This document shows positions 57,256 through 64,000 of a DNA stretch of 64,000 bases, piece by piece. The stretch's first letter is position 1; every line of letters begins with the position of its first letter. This DNA comes from BTRG01 sp036986275. GTDB taxonomy: Bacteria > Pseudomonadota > Gammaproteobacteria > Acidiferrobacterales > SZUA-150. The notes beneath the pieces were generated by a model, which saw only the letters and a program-made list of their open reading frames with translations, ran no database searches and was not told the DNA's origin. The stretch covers positions 1-64,000 of the forward strand of contig BTRG01000002.1 in assembly GCA_036986275.1 (NCBI GenBank), in the 5' to 3' direction. The position numbers and the translations under genes were made by a program.

Positions 57256-58701
57256 ATGACAATGGCCTGGATAGATATAGCCCCTGCATTACCGGAGATC
57301 TTTATGTTCTCCATGGCTTGCGTGATCTTGATTGCCGATCTTTATGTAAACGATAAGAATCGCATTGTCACCTATGGCCTGACTCAGGGCACGCTCATTG
57401 TTGCGGCATTTATGATCTTCACGGATATCCCGCAAACGAAAAGCCTGTTGTTTAATAATATGTTTGTGCACGACACGCTGTCGGCAACCCTCAAGGGGGT
57501 TATCTTGCTGATTATCGTCGTCGTGTTTGTCTATTCGCGTGACTACCTGCGTGATCGTAATATGTTTCGTGGTGAATACTTCGTACTCGGTCTGTTTGCT
57601 GTCGTAGGAATGATGGTCATGGTATCGGCCAGCCATTTCCTGACGCTCTATCTTGGACTCGAGCTTTTGTCACTCTGTTTATATGCCATGATTGCCTTTC
57701 GACGTGATTCATCCACGGCAACCGAAGCGGCGATGAAGTATTTTGTTCTCGGCGCATTGGCATCAGGCATGTTGCTCTATGGCATGTCTATGCTCTACGG
57801 TGTGACCGGCAGTCTGGAAATCGCCAAGGTACAGCAGGCCATCGGCAGTTATGATCCAGGTAATATGCCCCTGACCTTCGGGCTCGTGTTCGTGGTTGTG
57901 GCGCTGGCGTTTAAACTGGGTGCCGTACCTTTTCATATGTGGGTGCCGGATGTGTATCAGGGTGCGCCGACCTCCGTGACATTGTTTATTGGTACCGCTC
58001 CCAAGATAGCCGGCTTTGCCATAGTTATGCGTTTATTGATTGGCGGCCTCGATGGCCTGTCCGCCAGTTGGCAGGGCATGCTGATTATTCTTGCAATCTT
58101 GTCCATGGCCGGCGGCAACCTGATGGCCATAGCCCAAACCAATATCAAGCGCATGTTGGCCTATTCGACAATCTCGCACATGGGTTTCTTTTTGCTCGGG
58201 ATTCTCAGCGCTACGGCGAATGGTTACAGCTCGTCCATGTTCTATATAATGGTGTATGCGGCCATGAGCCTGGGCGCTTTCGGTATGGTAATCCTTCTGT
58301 CTCGCGCCGGTTTTGAGGCGGAGAAAATTGATGACTTCAAAGGCCTGAATCAACGTAGTCCATGGTACGCATTTTTAATGTTGTTGTTGATGTTCTCCAT
58401 GGCCGGTGTACCGCCTACCTTGGGTTTCTATTCCAAATTGCTGGTTATACAAAGTATCATCCAAGCCGATATGTTATGGCTTGCCATTGTTTCTGTACTG
58501 TTGGCTGTTATAGGGGCCTTCTATTACCTGCGCATCGTTAAGGTCATGTATTTTGATGAGCCGGAAGCAGATACCCATGTCATTCCCGCGGCAGTTGATG
58601 CCAGGATACTTCTGGGTATTAATGCCCTGGCATTAATTGTCATTTTGCCCTGGGTGGGTGACATCATAGAACTTTGCCGCCGCGCCATCGCCGGTCTCTA
58701 G
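57256..58701 (+). CDS. nuoN: NADH-quinone oxidoreductase subunit N
   Basis: Antiporter-like membrane subunit of 481 residues, the last nuo gene. [20 protein letters not shown] has the conserved Glu, and [20 protein letters not shown] and [20 protein letters not shown] follow. ATG 57262 is an alternative start two codons later. It completes the 14-subunit set, so the complex should be fully functional. Confidence 0.97.
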   Translation: MTMAWIDIAPALPEIFMFSMACVILIADLYVNDKNRIVTYGLTQGTLIVAAFMIFTDIPQTKSLLFNNMFVHDTLSATLKGVILLIIVVVFVYSRDYLRDRNMFRGEYFVLGLFAVVGMMVMVSASHFLTLYLGLELLSLCLYAMIAFRRDSSTATEAAMKYFVLGALASGMLLYGMSMLYGVTGSLEIAKVQQAIGSYDPGNMPLTFGLVFVVVALAFKLGAVPFHMWVPDVYQGAPTSVTLFIGTAPKIAGFAIVMRLLIGGLDGLSASWQGMLIILAILSMAGGNLMAIAQTNIKRMLAYSTISHMGFFLLGILSATANGYSSSMFYIMVYAAMSLGAFGMVILLSRAGFEAEKIDDFKGLNQRSPWYAFLMLLLMFSMAGVPPTLGFYSKLLVIQSIIQADMLWLAIVSVLLAVIGAFYYLRIVKVMYFDEPEADTHVIPAAVDARILLGINALALIVILPWVGDIIELCRRAIAGL

Positions 58702-58841
58702 TTTTCCTAATATCTTAGCGCCTTAACGGTGTTTCGCATCCCGTATTGTTTGCGCCTGTTGTATCGTTAAACCTTTCCAGCAGACTGTCGATACTGTAGT
58801 AGGCAGGGGATTACCCCATATTCCACAATAAATTCAATAGT

Positions 58842-59483
58842 TTGGAGCTTCATCCTCGGGCGAAGACGCGGTTTATGGTGACATTGGCGGGCAAGGGTGT
58901 GTTTCGCACCAACTTTGATGAGTTGTTTGGTGCGTTTGTATTGATCATGGTGATGTTTGGTGTGATTGCATTCAGTACGTTGATGCTAATCTCCAAATAC
59001 CCTGACGAGACACTATCCTATTTGTTGCTTGGTCTGGCATTGGCTGTGATAGCCGGCATCGTGACTTATCTATGGAAGGCGCGTGGGGAGTTGCAAATGA
59101 CACGGTCCTATGTGGCATTTATATCCGCGGCCGGCAAGCGCTATTCTGCCAAGTGGAGCCGGATTGCGCGTATACATCCAGCCCCGGGCTGGTTGCGCAT
59201 CTATGATACTGAAGGTCAGAAGCTGTGCAGCCTGACGTATGCACCCGGAGAGCAAGCCGCCTTGATGCAGATGCTCAGGCATTATACAGACAGTTTTCAA
59301 CGTCTGCATCAAGGTTTGCACGTGGCTGTTTCGTCTCAGGATCAGGAAGCGGTTGCAGTCAGGAGCAGGATAAAACGGGCGCGGGTTACGGCAACGAAGG
59401 TGTCCAAGAAGAAGGTGTCCAAGAAGAAGGTGGCCAAGAAGAAGGTGGCCAAGAAGAAGGTAGTGAAAAAACGTCGAGCATAA
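58842..59483 (+). CDS. Two-helix membrane protein with lysine-rich repeat tail, function unknown
   Basis: Protein of up to 213 residues. Two transmembrane helices lie at about 28-50 and 58-78. A cytosolic PH-like or beta-rich segment with KRYSAKWSRIARIHPAPGWL, RIYDTEGQKLCSLTY follows, then a tail of pentapeptide repeats (KVSKK, KVAKK) ending VKKRRA. The start is uncertain: TTG 58842, ATG 58875 or an upstream non-ATG codon, since coding-like sequence extends back to about 58815. The tail resembles histone H1-like or alginate-regulator-type nucleic-acid-binding tails. Not recognised as a named family. Confidence 0.65.
   Translation: MELHPRAKTRFMVTLAGKGVFRTNFDELFGAFVLIMVMFGVIAFSTLMLISKYPDETLSYLLLGLALAVIAGIVTYLWKARGELQMTRSYVAFISAAGKRYSAKWSRIARIHPAPGWLRIYDTEGQKLCSLTYAPGEQAALMQMLRHYTDSFQRLHQGLHVAVSSQDQEAVAVRSRIKRARVTATKVSKKKVSKKKVAKKKVAKKKVVKKRRA
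59398..59472 (+). repeat. 15-bp tandem repeat encoding the lysine-rich tail
   Basis: Five units of 15 bases: GTGTCCAAGAAGAAG twice, GTGGCCAAGAAGAAG twice and a diverged fifth unit. They encode K(V)(S/A)KK pentapeptides. Unit number may vary between strains by slippage. Confidence 0.85.
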
Positions 59484-59554
59484 GTTGGCGCTGCGGTATG
59501 ATGTTCCTATATGATATCGAGTGCCCGTCCAGGATAAGGGCAAAGGGAGGTGTC

Positions 59555-60238
59555 ATGTATGCATATAAAATAACAGCTATTTTTTTATCATTGGCCATTG
59601 CAGGTCCGGTCTATGCGGAATTACAGGAACTGACTCGAGAGACCAGGACGCGTGGCACTGTAACACTAAAATTTGATGACCAGCGTATTGCCCGTGATGT
59701 ACTTGAGAAATACCTGCTGATACACCCACGCGTGTATGCACGACGATTCGCAAAGACATATATTGCACGTTGTACCGATGCAGTAATTTATTACCCTTGT
59801 GGCACACGCAATCTCGATGATTACAACTATTTAGATAATGCACAGGTCAATGTTCGCAGGGCCGAGAAGCGCATTCAGTATCTCAAAGGTTTAAATGAAG
59901 TACCGGAATTGCAACCGCTGACCAGTTATTTTGAGAAATTATTGTCGTTCAGCCTGGAGCTGGACAAGCGAGTGCTGCGTTATTTCCAGAATGGAAACGT
60001 CAGTGTATTGAAGGAGTCGGTGGAAGGTCTGGAACCCATACATATTGTGCCGGGCGTGTTACGAAAACTGGCCACCGTGGAGAGCAAACACGGTATGTAT
60101 TGGTTGGCCCGTTTTCAATGGCGGGGCGCCATGTTTGCCCATTACAAAGAGGCCTTGGGCGCGATACCGGAGGGAAGCTGGGATGCTTTCCTTGAGGCCT
60201 ATGATATCAAGGAAAGCTATGTGCCCAGTGCCCGCTAG
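59555..60238 (+). CDS. Exported protein of unknown function
   Basis: Protein of 227 residues from ATG 59555, which is preceded by GGGAGG four bases upstream. The open frame extends much further back, in a different frame from the lysine-tail gene, but that part is a shadow. A signal peptide (MYAYKITAIFLSLAIAGPVYA) is cleaved after AYA-type residues. The mature part is helical and basic, with two Cys (ARCTDAVIYYPCGTRN) that could form a disulfide. No family recognised. Confidence 0.7.
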   Translation: MYAYKITAIFLSLAIAGPVYAELQELTRETRTRGTVTLKFDDQRIARDVLEKYLLIHPRVYARRFAKTYIARCTDAVIYYPCGTRNLDDYNYLDNAQVNVRRAEKRIQYLKGLNEVPELQPLTSYFEKLLSFSLELDKRVLRYFQNGNVSVLKESVEGLEPIHIVPGVLRKLATVESKHGMYWLARFQWRGAMFAHYKEALGAIPEGSWDAFLEAYDIKESYVPSAR

Positions 60239-60244
60239 CGCCTC

Positions 60245-60535
60245 CTAACAGGCAAAAAAGGATCTGAACGACCCCAGATTGTGCACGGCTGTAAACCCTA
60301 TTTCACGCAATCGAGCCTGAGCCATGCCACTACGCCGGCCCGTAACGCAGTACACGATCACAGGCCTTTCTTTATCTATGGTGGTGGCTTGCTGGTCGAT
60401 AGCTTCCAGGGGCAGTGATATCGCGTCAGGCAAGGCGCCCTGGAAAAATTCACTTTGTGAGCGCACATCCACCAATTGTGCGCCCTGTTGAATCATGGTT
60501 TTGGCTTCAGCGCATGAAATATCCTGTAAGCTCAT
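60245..60535 (-). CDS. Single-domain rhodanese-like sulfurtransferase
   Basis: Protein of 96 residues with one rhodanese domain: QLVDVRSQSEFFQGALPDAI, SLPLEAI and the active loop VYCVTGRRSG with nucleophile Cys63. Such GlpE-like proteins carry persulfide sulfur from thiosulfate or other donors. It is convergent with the exported-protein gene. No signal peptide, so cytosolic. Confidence 0.92.
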   Translation of the reverse strand: MSLQDISCAEAKTMIQQGAQLVDVRSQSEFFQGALPDAISLPLEAIDQQATTIDKERPVIVYCVTGRRSGMAQARLREIGFTAVHNLGSFRSFFAC

Positions 60536-60770
60536 TGTTTTGTTTCCTGATGTTGAATCTGGATCACTAGATAAGGGTGTGGGAATGATATTGCAAGCCC
60601 ACCGAAGTATTATTTTGTACGGCGGCTCATTTTGTACGGCGGCTCATTTTGTGGGGGTGGGTCACTTTGGTATTGTAAGCCCCTGCTGTAAATGCGGATT
60701 AAACATTAGAATCGGTGTCTCACCGGGCCCAAGGGTACGGATCGGGATGCCCTGTCAAAAAGGTGAGTAA
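60536..60770. other. Intergenic stretch with a 17-bp tandem duplication
   Basis: No convincing gene in this stretch. A 17-bp unit, TTTTGTACGGCGGCTCA, occurs twice in tandem at 60613-60646 and begins a third time. The rest shows no clear hairpin or promoter. Confidence 0.5.
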
Positions 60771-60869
60771 GTGTCCTGGAATAAGATATACAAGATTGTG
60801 ATTTCAATCATCATCGCAGGTATTATGATTTCCTGGTTTTTTTCAGCGTTGTTTATCCCTGAAAGCTAG
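60771..60869 (+). CDS. Possible small single-span membrane protein
   Basis: A GTG-started frame of 32 codons encodes MSWNKIYKIVISIIIAGIMI, then SWFFSALFIPES. AAGGTGAG lies just upstream as a plausible ribosome binding site. One hydrophobic helix of about 22 residues follows a basic N-terminus, typical of small inner-membrane proteins. It ends 55 bases before the Ycf46-like ATPase gene and could be co-transcribed with it. No homologue is known to me. Confidence 0.4.
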   Translation: MSWNKIYKIVISIIIAGIMISWFFSALFIPES

Positions 60870-60924
60870 ACAGGATTGTTTTGCTATAAAGGAATTTGTC
60901 TTCACATTTGGCTGATAAATAAAT

Positions 60925-62403
60925 ATGAATGATGCGCATGATATCGAAGTGTTGCTGCGTTCACGCATCCCTGTGATTGTGATCGAGACACATGAAGAAA
61001 AGCGTGCTGTGGAGATGTTTATTCCTTTAGCACTGCGTATGGCGAAGCCGGTCTTTGTCTGGTCAATCACGCAGGGCCTGAAGCGTGTTGATATTGATAT
61101 GCCACCGCAGAAACATAACATCGATCCAGATATCGTTATTGGTCATATCAAGTCATCTTCCGTACCCGCTATTTACCTACTGCTTGATTTTCACCCTTAT
61201 CTAAATGATCCTAAACTCGTGCGTCAGTTGCGTGAGGTGGCCCAGGCCCGTGAGGAATCCGGGGATACGGTGGTTCTGATCAGCCACGACATAGATATTC
61301 CGCCAGAGTTGCAGAAGTATTGCGCATATTTTTCCCTGTCCATGCCGGATGAGAAGGTCTTGAGGAAGCTGGTAGTTGAAGAGGCGCGTGCCTGGTCCGC
61401 CAAGAATCATGGGCGCAAGGTACGTACCGATGAGGAATCCATGGAAATGTTGGTGCGCAACCTGGCGGGGCTGACACTGGTCGATGCCAGGCGCCTGGCG
61501 CGGAGTGCGATCTGTAATGATGGCGCCATCTCAAAAAACGATATCGCTGAAGTGATGCAGGCCAAGTACAAGTTGTTCGACAGGGATGGCGTGCTGTCGT
61601 TTGAATATGATGTGGCACACTTTGCCAATGTGGGAGGACTGCGAAAACTCAGGCATTGGCTGGAACAGCGTAAATCTGTTTTTACTTCTGCACGAAATAT
61701 CAGTGGCCTTGAGAGACCCAAGGGTATCATGTTGCTGGGTGTTCAGGGTTGCGGTAAATCGCTGGCTGCCCGTGCCGTGGCAGGCATGTGGGGTATACCC
61801 TTATTAAGACTGGACTTCGGTAGCTTGTATAACAAATATATTGGTGAGACCGAAAAGAATCTCAGACAGTCCCTTAAAACTGCTCGCGTGATGGCGCCCT
61901 GCGTATTGTGGATAGACGAAATCGAAAAAGGTCTTTCCAGTGAGGAGGGTGACAGCGGCACCTCTCGGCGTATTCTCGGTACATTGCTGACCTGGATGTC
62001 AGAAGAAAATGAAGGTGTGTTTATTGTCGCAACAGCCAATGATATTGAATCACTGCCACCGGAACTGATACGAAAGGGCAGACTGGATGAGATCTTTTTT
62101 GTCGATCTTCCTGATGCCGGCACCCGGGCAACGGTGTTTGCCGTACATCTTAAAAAACGTAATCAGGATGTGGAAAAATTCGAACTTGATAAACTGGCGC
62201 AACAGGCTGACAAGTTCTCAGGTTCAGAAATCGAACAGGCCGTGGTATCGGCCATGTATGCCGCCCATGCCGCCAAGGCTGCATTGAACACCCAGCACAT
62301 TCTCGATGAGCTGGGAAACACGCGCCCTCTGGCAGTAGTGATGGCAGAGAAGATACAGCAGCTGCGCGAGTGGGCAGCAGGCAGGACTGTGTCGGCAGAT
62401 TAG
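60925..62403 (+). CDS. Ycf46-like AAA-family ATPase
   Basis: Protein of 492 residues. The N-terminal 230 residues form a degenerate domain typical of Ycf46 (IPVIVIETHEEKRAVEMF, LLLDFHPYL). The AAA module has Walker A GVQGCGKS at 272-279, Walker B WIDEIEKG with D331/E332, and the sensor and arginine-finger region ATANDIESLPPELIRKGRLD. Ycf46 was first named in plastid and cyanobacterial genomes, where it affects photosynthesis or CO2 use; its role elsewhere is unclear. It has no obvious substrate partner nearby. Confidence 0.88.
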   Translation: MNDAHDIEVLLRSRIPVIVIETHEEKRAVEMFIPLALRMAKPVFVWSITQGLKRVDIDMPPQKHNIDPDIVIGHIKSSSVPAIYLLLDFHPYLNDPKLVRQLREVAQAREESGDTVVLISHDIDIPPELQKYCAYFSLSMPDEKVLRKLVVEEARAWSAKNHGRKVRTDEESMEMLVRNLAGLTLVDARRLARSAICNDGAISKNDIAEVMQAKYKLFDRDGVLSFEYDVAHFANVGGLRKLRHWLEQRKSVFTSARNISGLERPKGIMLLGVQGCGKSLAARAVAGMWGIPLLRLDFGSLYNKYIGETEKNLRQSLKTARVMAPCVLWIDEIEKGLSSEEGDSGTSRRILGTLLTWMSEENEGVFIVATANDIESLPPELIRKGRLDEIFFVDLPDAGTRATVFAVHLKKRNQDVEKFELDKLAQQADKFSGSEIEQAVVSAMYAAHAAKAALNTQHILDELGNTRPLAVVMAEKIQQLREWAAGRTVSAD

Positions 62404-62443
62404 CCTTGGCAGGAACGACAGACAACCTGCAAGAACAGCCTTG

Positions 62444-62686
62444 CTATATCCCGGTTATTTTTAACTTGCTTAACAATGCCGGTTTGTTCTGTTGCGATAC
62501 AGCAGCGTTGATATTTTCCTGTTTATCAAGGTCGGTCGTGATGCCGCGTAAGGGCTGGGTATCACCTGCCGGTTTATGCAGCGGGTCTGTTGTCGCCGGG
62601 GTTTCGTCCTGTTGGCTGCTGGCAGCCCATGCAGCAGGTGTCGCCAGCATCATAGTTGTAACAATATAAACAAGCTTCTTAACCAT
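62444..62686 (-). CDS. Small exported protein of unknown function
   Basis: Protein of 80 residues with a clear signal peptide, MVKKLVYIVTTMMLATPAAW ending AAWA. The mature 57 residues are polar and Gln/Pro/Asp-rich, with no Cys. A strong ribosome binding site, GGAAGGTGGAG, precedes ATG 62686. No family recognised. Convergent with the Ycf46-like gene. Confidence 0.7.
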   Translation of the reverse strand: MVKKLVYIVTTMMLATPAAWAASSQQDETPATTDPLHKPAGDTQPLRGITTDLDKQENINAAVSQQNKPALLSKLKITGI

Positions 62687-62830
62687 TCTCCACCTTCCTC
62701 GTTCTAAACTTTTTATATTCTTTTTTATTGGCGCTCTTTGTCAGCAATAAGCTTGCTATTGGTTTATATGGCCACTCATGGTCACCAGCGTTCGACTGTT
62801 TCCACCAGCCGGTCAGCCACTATGCGCCTT

Positions 62831-63742
62831 TTACGGCGGGTCGTCCAATGTCGTTAGCTCCTGGTCATTGCGCCTGCTGGATCTGTATCCAGACCACTGA
62901 TGCAGCACTAATCCAGAGGCGATGGCCAGGGTGCCCAGCCAGACCTCATTGTTAATAACTTCGTTGTTAAATGATTCACCTGCAATCAGGGCTGCTATCG
63001 GTGTAACCAAAGTCACCAGGGCGATGGTGCTGACTCGCAGGTGTTTCAGAATGTAAAAATACAATACAAAGCCAAGCACTGAACCGAATATTCCCAGGTA
63101 GAAGATGGCTGCACCGGCGCGAAACTCCACTGTCTCGGGCAGGGTGCCGTCAAATATCCACCATGTTGCAAAATATAGAGGTAATACCGCAATGAGCCCG
63201 CCGCCCACCACCGTCAGCGCGGGGAGTCTGCTGTCGATATGTTTTATCCAGATAGCGCTGCCAGCCTGCATGATCACGGCTGCCAGGATGGCGGCAACAC
63301 CCCAGAGGGCATTTTCGCCAAATTGCAGGCTGGAGCGGAAGATAAATGCCAGCCCAAGCAAGCCCAGCAGCAAACCTGATAACTTCTGTATTGTCAGCCT
63401 GCCCTCATCCAGAAAGTATGCCGCCAGTACGCTGGTGACGATGGGCGATAAGCCAAACAAGACGGCAATAAATCCTGAAGGGATATATTGTGCACCCCAA
63501 TAAATAGTTAGCATGGCGCCATAGATACCCAGGCTGGCCGCCAGGTAAGTCTGGCGGGCGCTCTTATGCCAATGTATACGCATACCCAGGACCTTGGCCA
63601 GGAGCACACATAGCAGCGCACCAATGATCATGCGGCTGGTGGCCGCGAATAGAAAACCAGGCCCCTCACTGCTCCATTTAATGGCCAGGGGTGTGGTGCT
63701 CCAAATCAATATAACGCCAAGATAGGCTGTGGGTACGGACAT
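62831..63742 (-). CDS. EamA/DMT-family transporter
   Basis: Inner-membrane protein of 303 residues with ten helices in two EamA repeats. The first repeat has the PLAIKWSSEGPGFLFAATSR start and GFIAVLFGLSPIVTSVLAAY; the second has ALTVVGGGLIAVLPLYFATW and IALVTLVTPIAALIAGE. Members export or import small metabolites; the substrate cannot be told. AAGGAAT precedes ATG 63742. Confidence 0.92.
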   Translation of the reverse strand: MSVPTAYLGVILIWSTTPLAIKWSSEGPGFLFAATSRMIIGALLCVLLAKVLGMRIHWHKSARQTYLAASLGIYGAMLTIYWGAQYIPSGFIAVLFGLSPIVTSVLAAYFLDEGRLTIQKLSGLLLGLLGLAFIFRSSLQFGENALWGVAAILAAVIMQAGSAIWIKHIDSRLPALTVVGGGLIAVLPLYFATWWIFDGTLPETVEFRAGAAIFYLGIFGSVLGFVLYFYILKHLRVSTIALVTLVTPIAALIAGESFNNEVINNEVWLGTLAIASGLVLHQWSGYRSSRRNDQELTTLDDPP

Positions 63743-63769
63743 AATATTCCTTGTCTCATGGCTAAACGC

Positions 63770-63798
63770 AAAAGGCCGCGGCGGAATGCCTGCGGCCT
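63770..63798 (-). terminator. Rho-independent terminator on the minus strand
   Basis: GGCCGC pairs with GCGGCC (with a further GGC/GCC inside) and is followed on the minus strand by TTTT. It lies upstream of the EamA gene, so it must end a transcript coming from the right edge of the window. Confidence 0.7.
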
Positions 63799-63825
63799 TA
63801 AAGAGAAATCAGTATGGTTTAACGT

Positions 63826-63930
63826 TTATCTGAAGCGATTCTCCCGGCCACTGGGGCATACATGTGCGACACGACGGAAAACGACGCATGGACACATGGG
63901 TTTGCAAATGGTTTTGGGCCAGGAAATCAT
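63826..63930 (-). other. Candidate small RNA or 34-residue cysteine-rich peptide
   Basis: Upstream of the terminator at 63770-63798 the minus strand has TTGACA (63965 to 63960) with a poor -10, then a frame from ATG 63930 encoding MISWPKTICKPMCPC, then VVFRRVAHVCPSGRENRFR and a stop at 63826. Five of the 34 residues... four of them clustered at CKPMCPC and HVCP... are cysteines or near them. No ribosome binding site is seen, so a non-coding RNA of roughly 150 bases is as likely as a peptide. Confidence 0.3.
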
Positions 63931-64000
63931 GCTGCCAGTGTCGCGCTACAATTTCGGCCTGTCAAGTGTTTTCATGACGCAACAAGCATGGAATAATTCA

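Noticed and set aside
59225..59554. Upstream extension of the exported-protein frame over the lysine-tail gene
   Set aside because: It overlaps coding sequence in another frame, while ATG 59555 has a good ribosome binding site and begins a clear signal peptide.
60495..60770. Plus-strand frame opposite the rhodanese start and through the 17-bp duplication
   Set aside because: No ribosome binding site or recognisable domain, and composition follows the tandem duplication.

Overview
The window comes from a gammaproteobacterial chromosome. The evidence is a long run of conserved gene neighbourhoods: ssrA/smpB-ratA-rnfH-bamE-fur, recN-nadK-hrcA-grpE-dnaK-dnaJ, dapB-carAB-greA-yhbY-rlmE-ftsH-folP-glmM, and tpiA-secG-tRNA-Leu-nuoA to nuoN. 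The order resembles Chromatiales-type bacteria. A diheme cytochrome fused to DUF302 fits a respiratory, possibly sulfur-oxidising lifestyle, but the species cannot be fixed from sequence alone.

Bases 1 to about 14,300 are an accessory region ending at the tmRNA gene, a common integration site. In order it holds: a possible hsdR tail; a very AT-rich PHP-ATPase gene of the Ppl/TrlF type; hsdM and hsdS; a HipA-type toxin-antitoxin pair; an AbiEi/AbiEii pair; a decayed antitoxin gene split by a small CTAG-flanked element; sbcB; a decapitated integrase; a HigBA pair; and a small excisionase-like regulator. Three direct repeats, each carrying the start of a small KTSC-domain gene (near 6,018, 8,050 and 10,483), separate the restriction-modification genes, the HipA pair and the AbiE pair from each other and from sbcB. 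This cassette-like layout is the most unusual structure in the window.

Bases 14,326-16,764 hold tmRNA and smpB, pushed apart by an islet carrying an AbiEi_2-type antitoxin and a truncated toxin partner. A copy of the smpB 3' end flanks the islet, as expected for an attachment-site duplication.

Bases 16,800-44,200 are core genes. Heat-shock control is visible: a perfect CIRCE operator sits before hrcA, and sigma-32-like promoters sit before grpE and before dnaK. A 229-bp foldback element with CTAG target duplications sits exactly at the fur stop codon. A DUF4149 membrane-protein gene between greA and yhbY is a pseudogene. A cytochrome c-DUF302 gene overlaps a second DUF302 gene.

Bases 44,278-58,701 are a complete 14-gene complex I operon with a good sigma-70 promoter. 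The last 5 kb hold less-known genes: a membrane protein with a lysine-rich repeat tail, a secreted protein of unknown function, a rhodanese, a Ycf46-like AAA ATPase, a small exported protein, an EamA-type transporter, and a candidate small RNA or cysteine-rich peptide.
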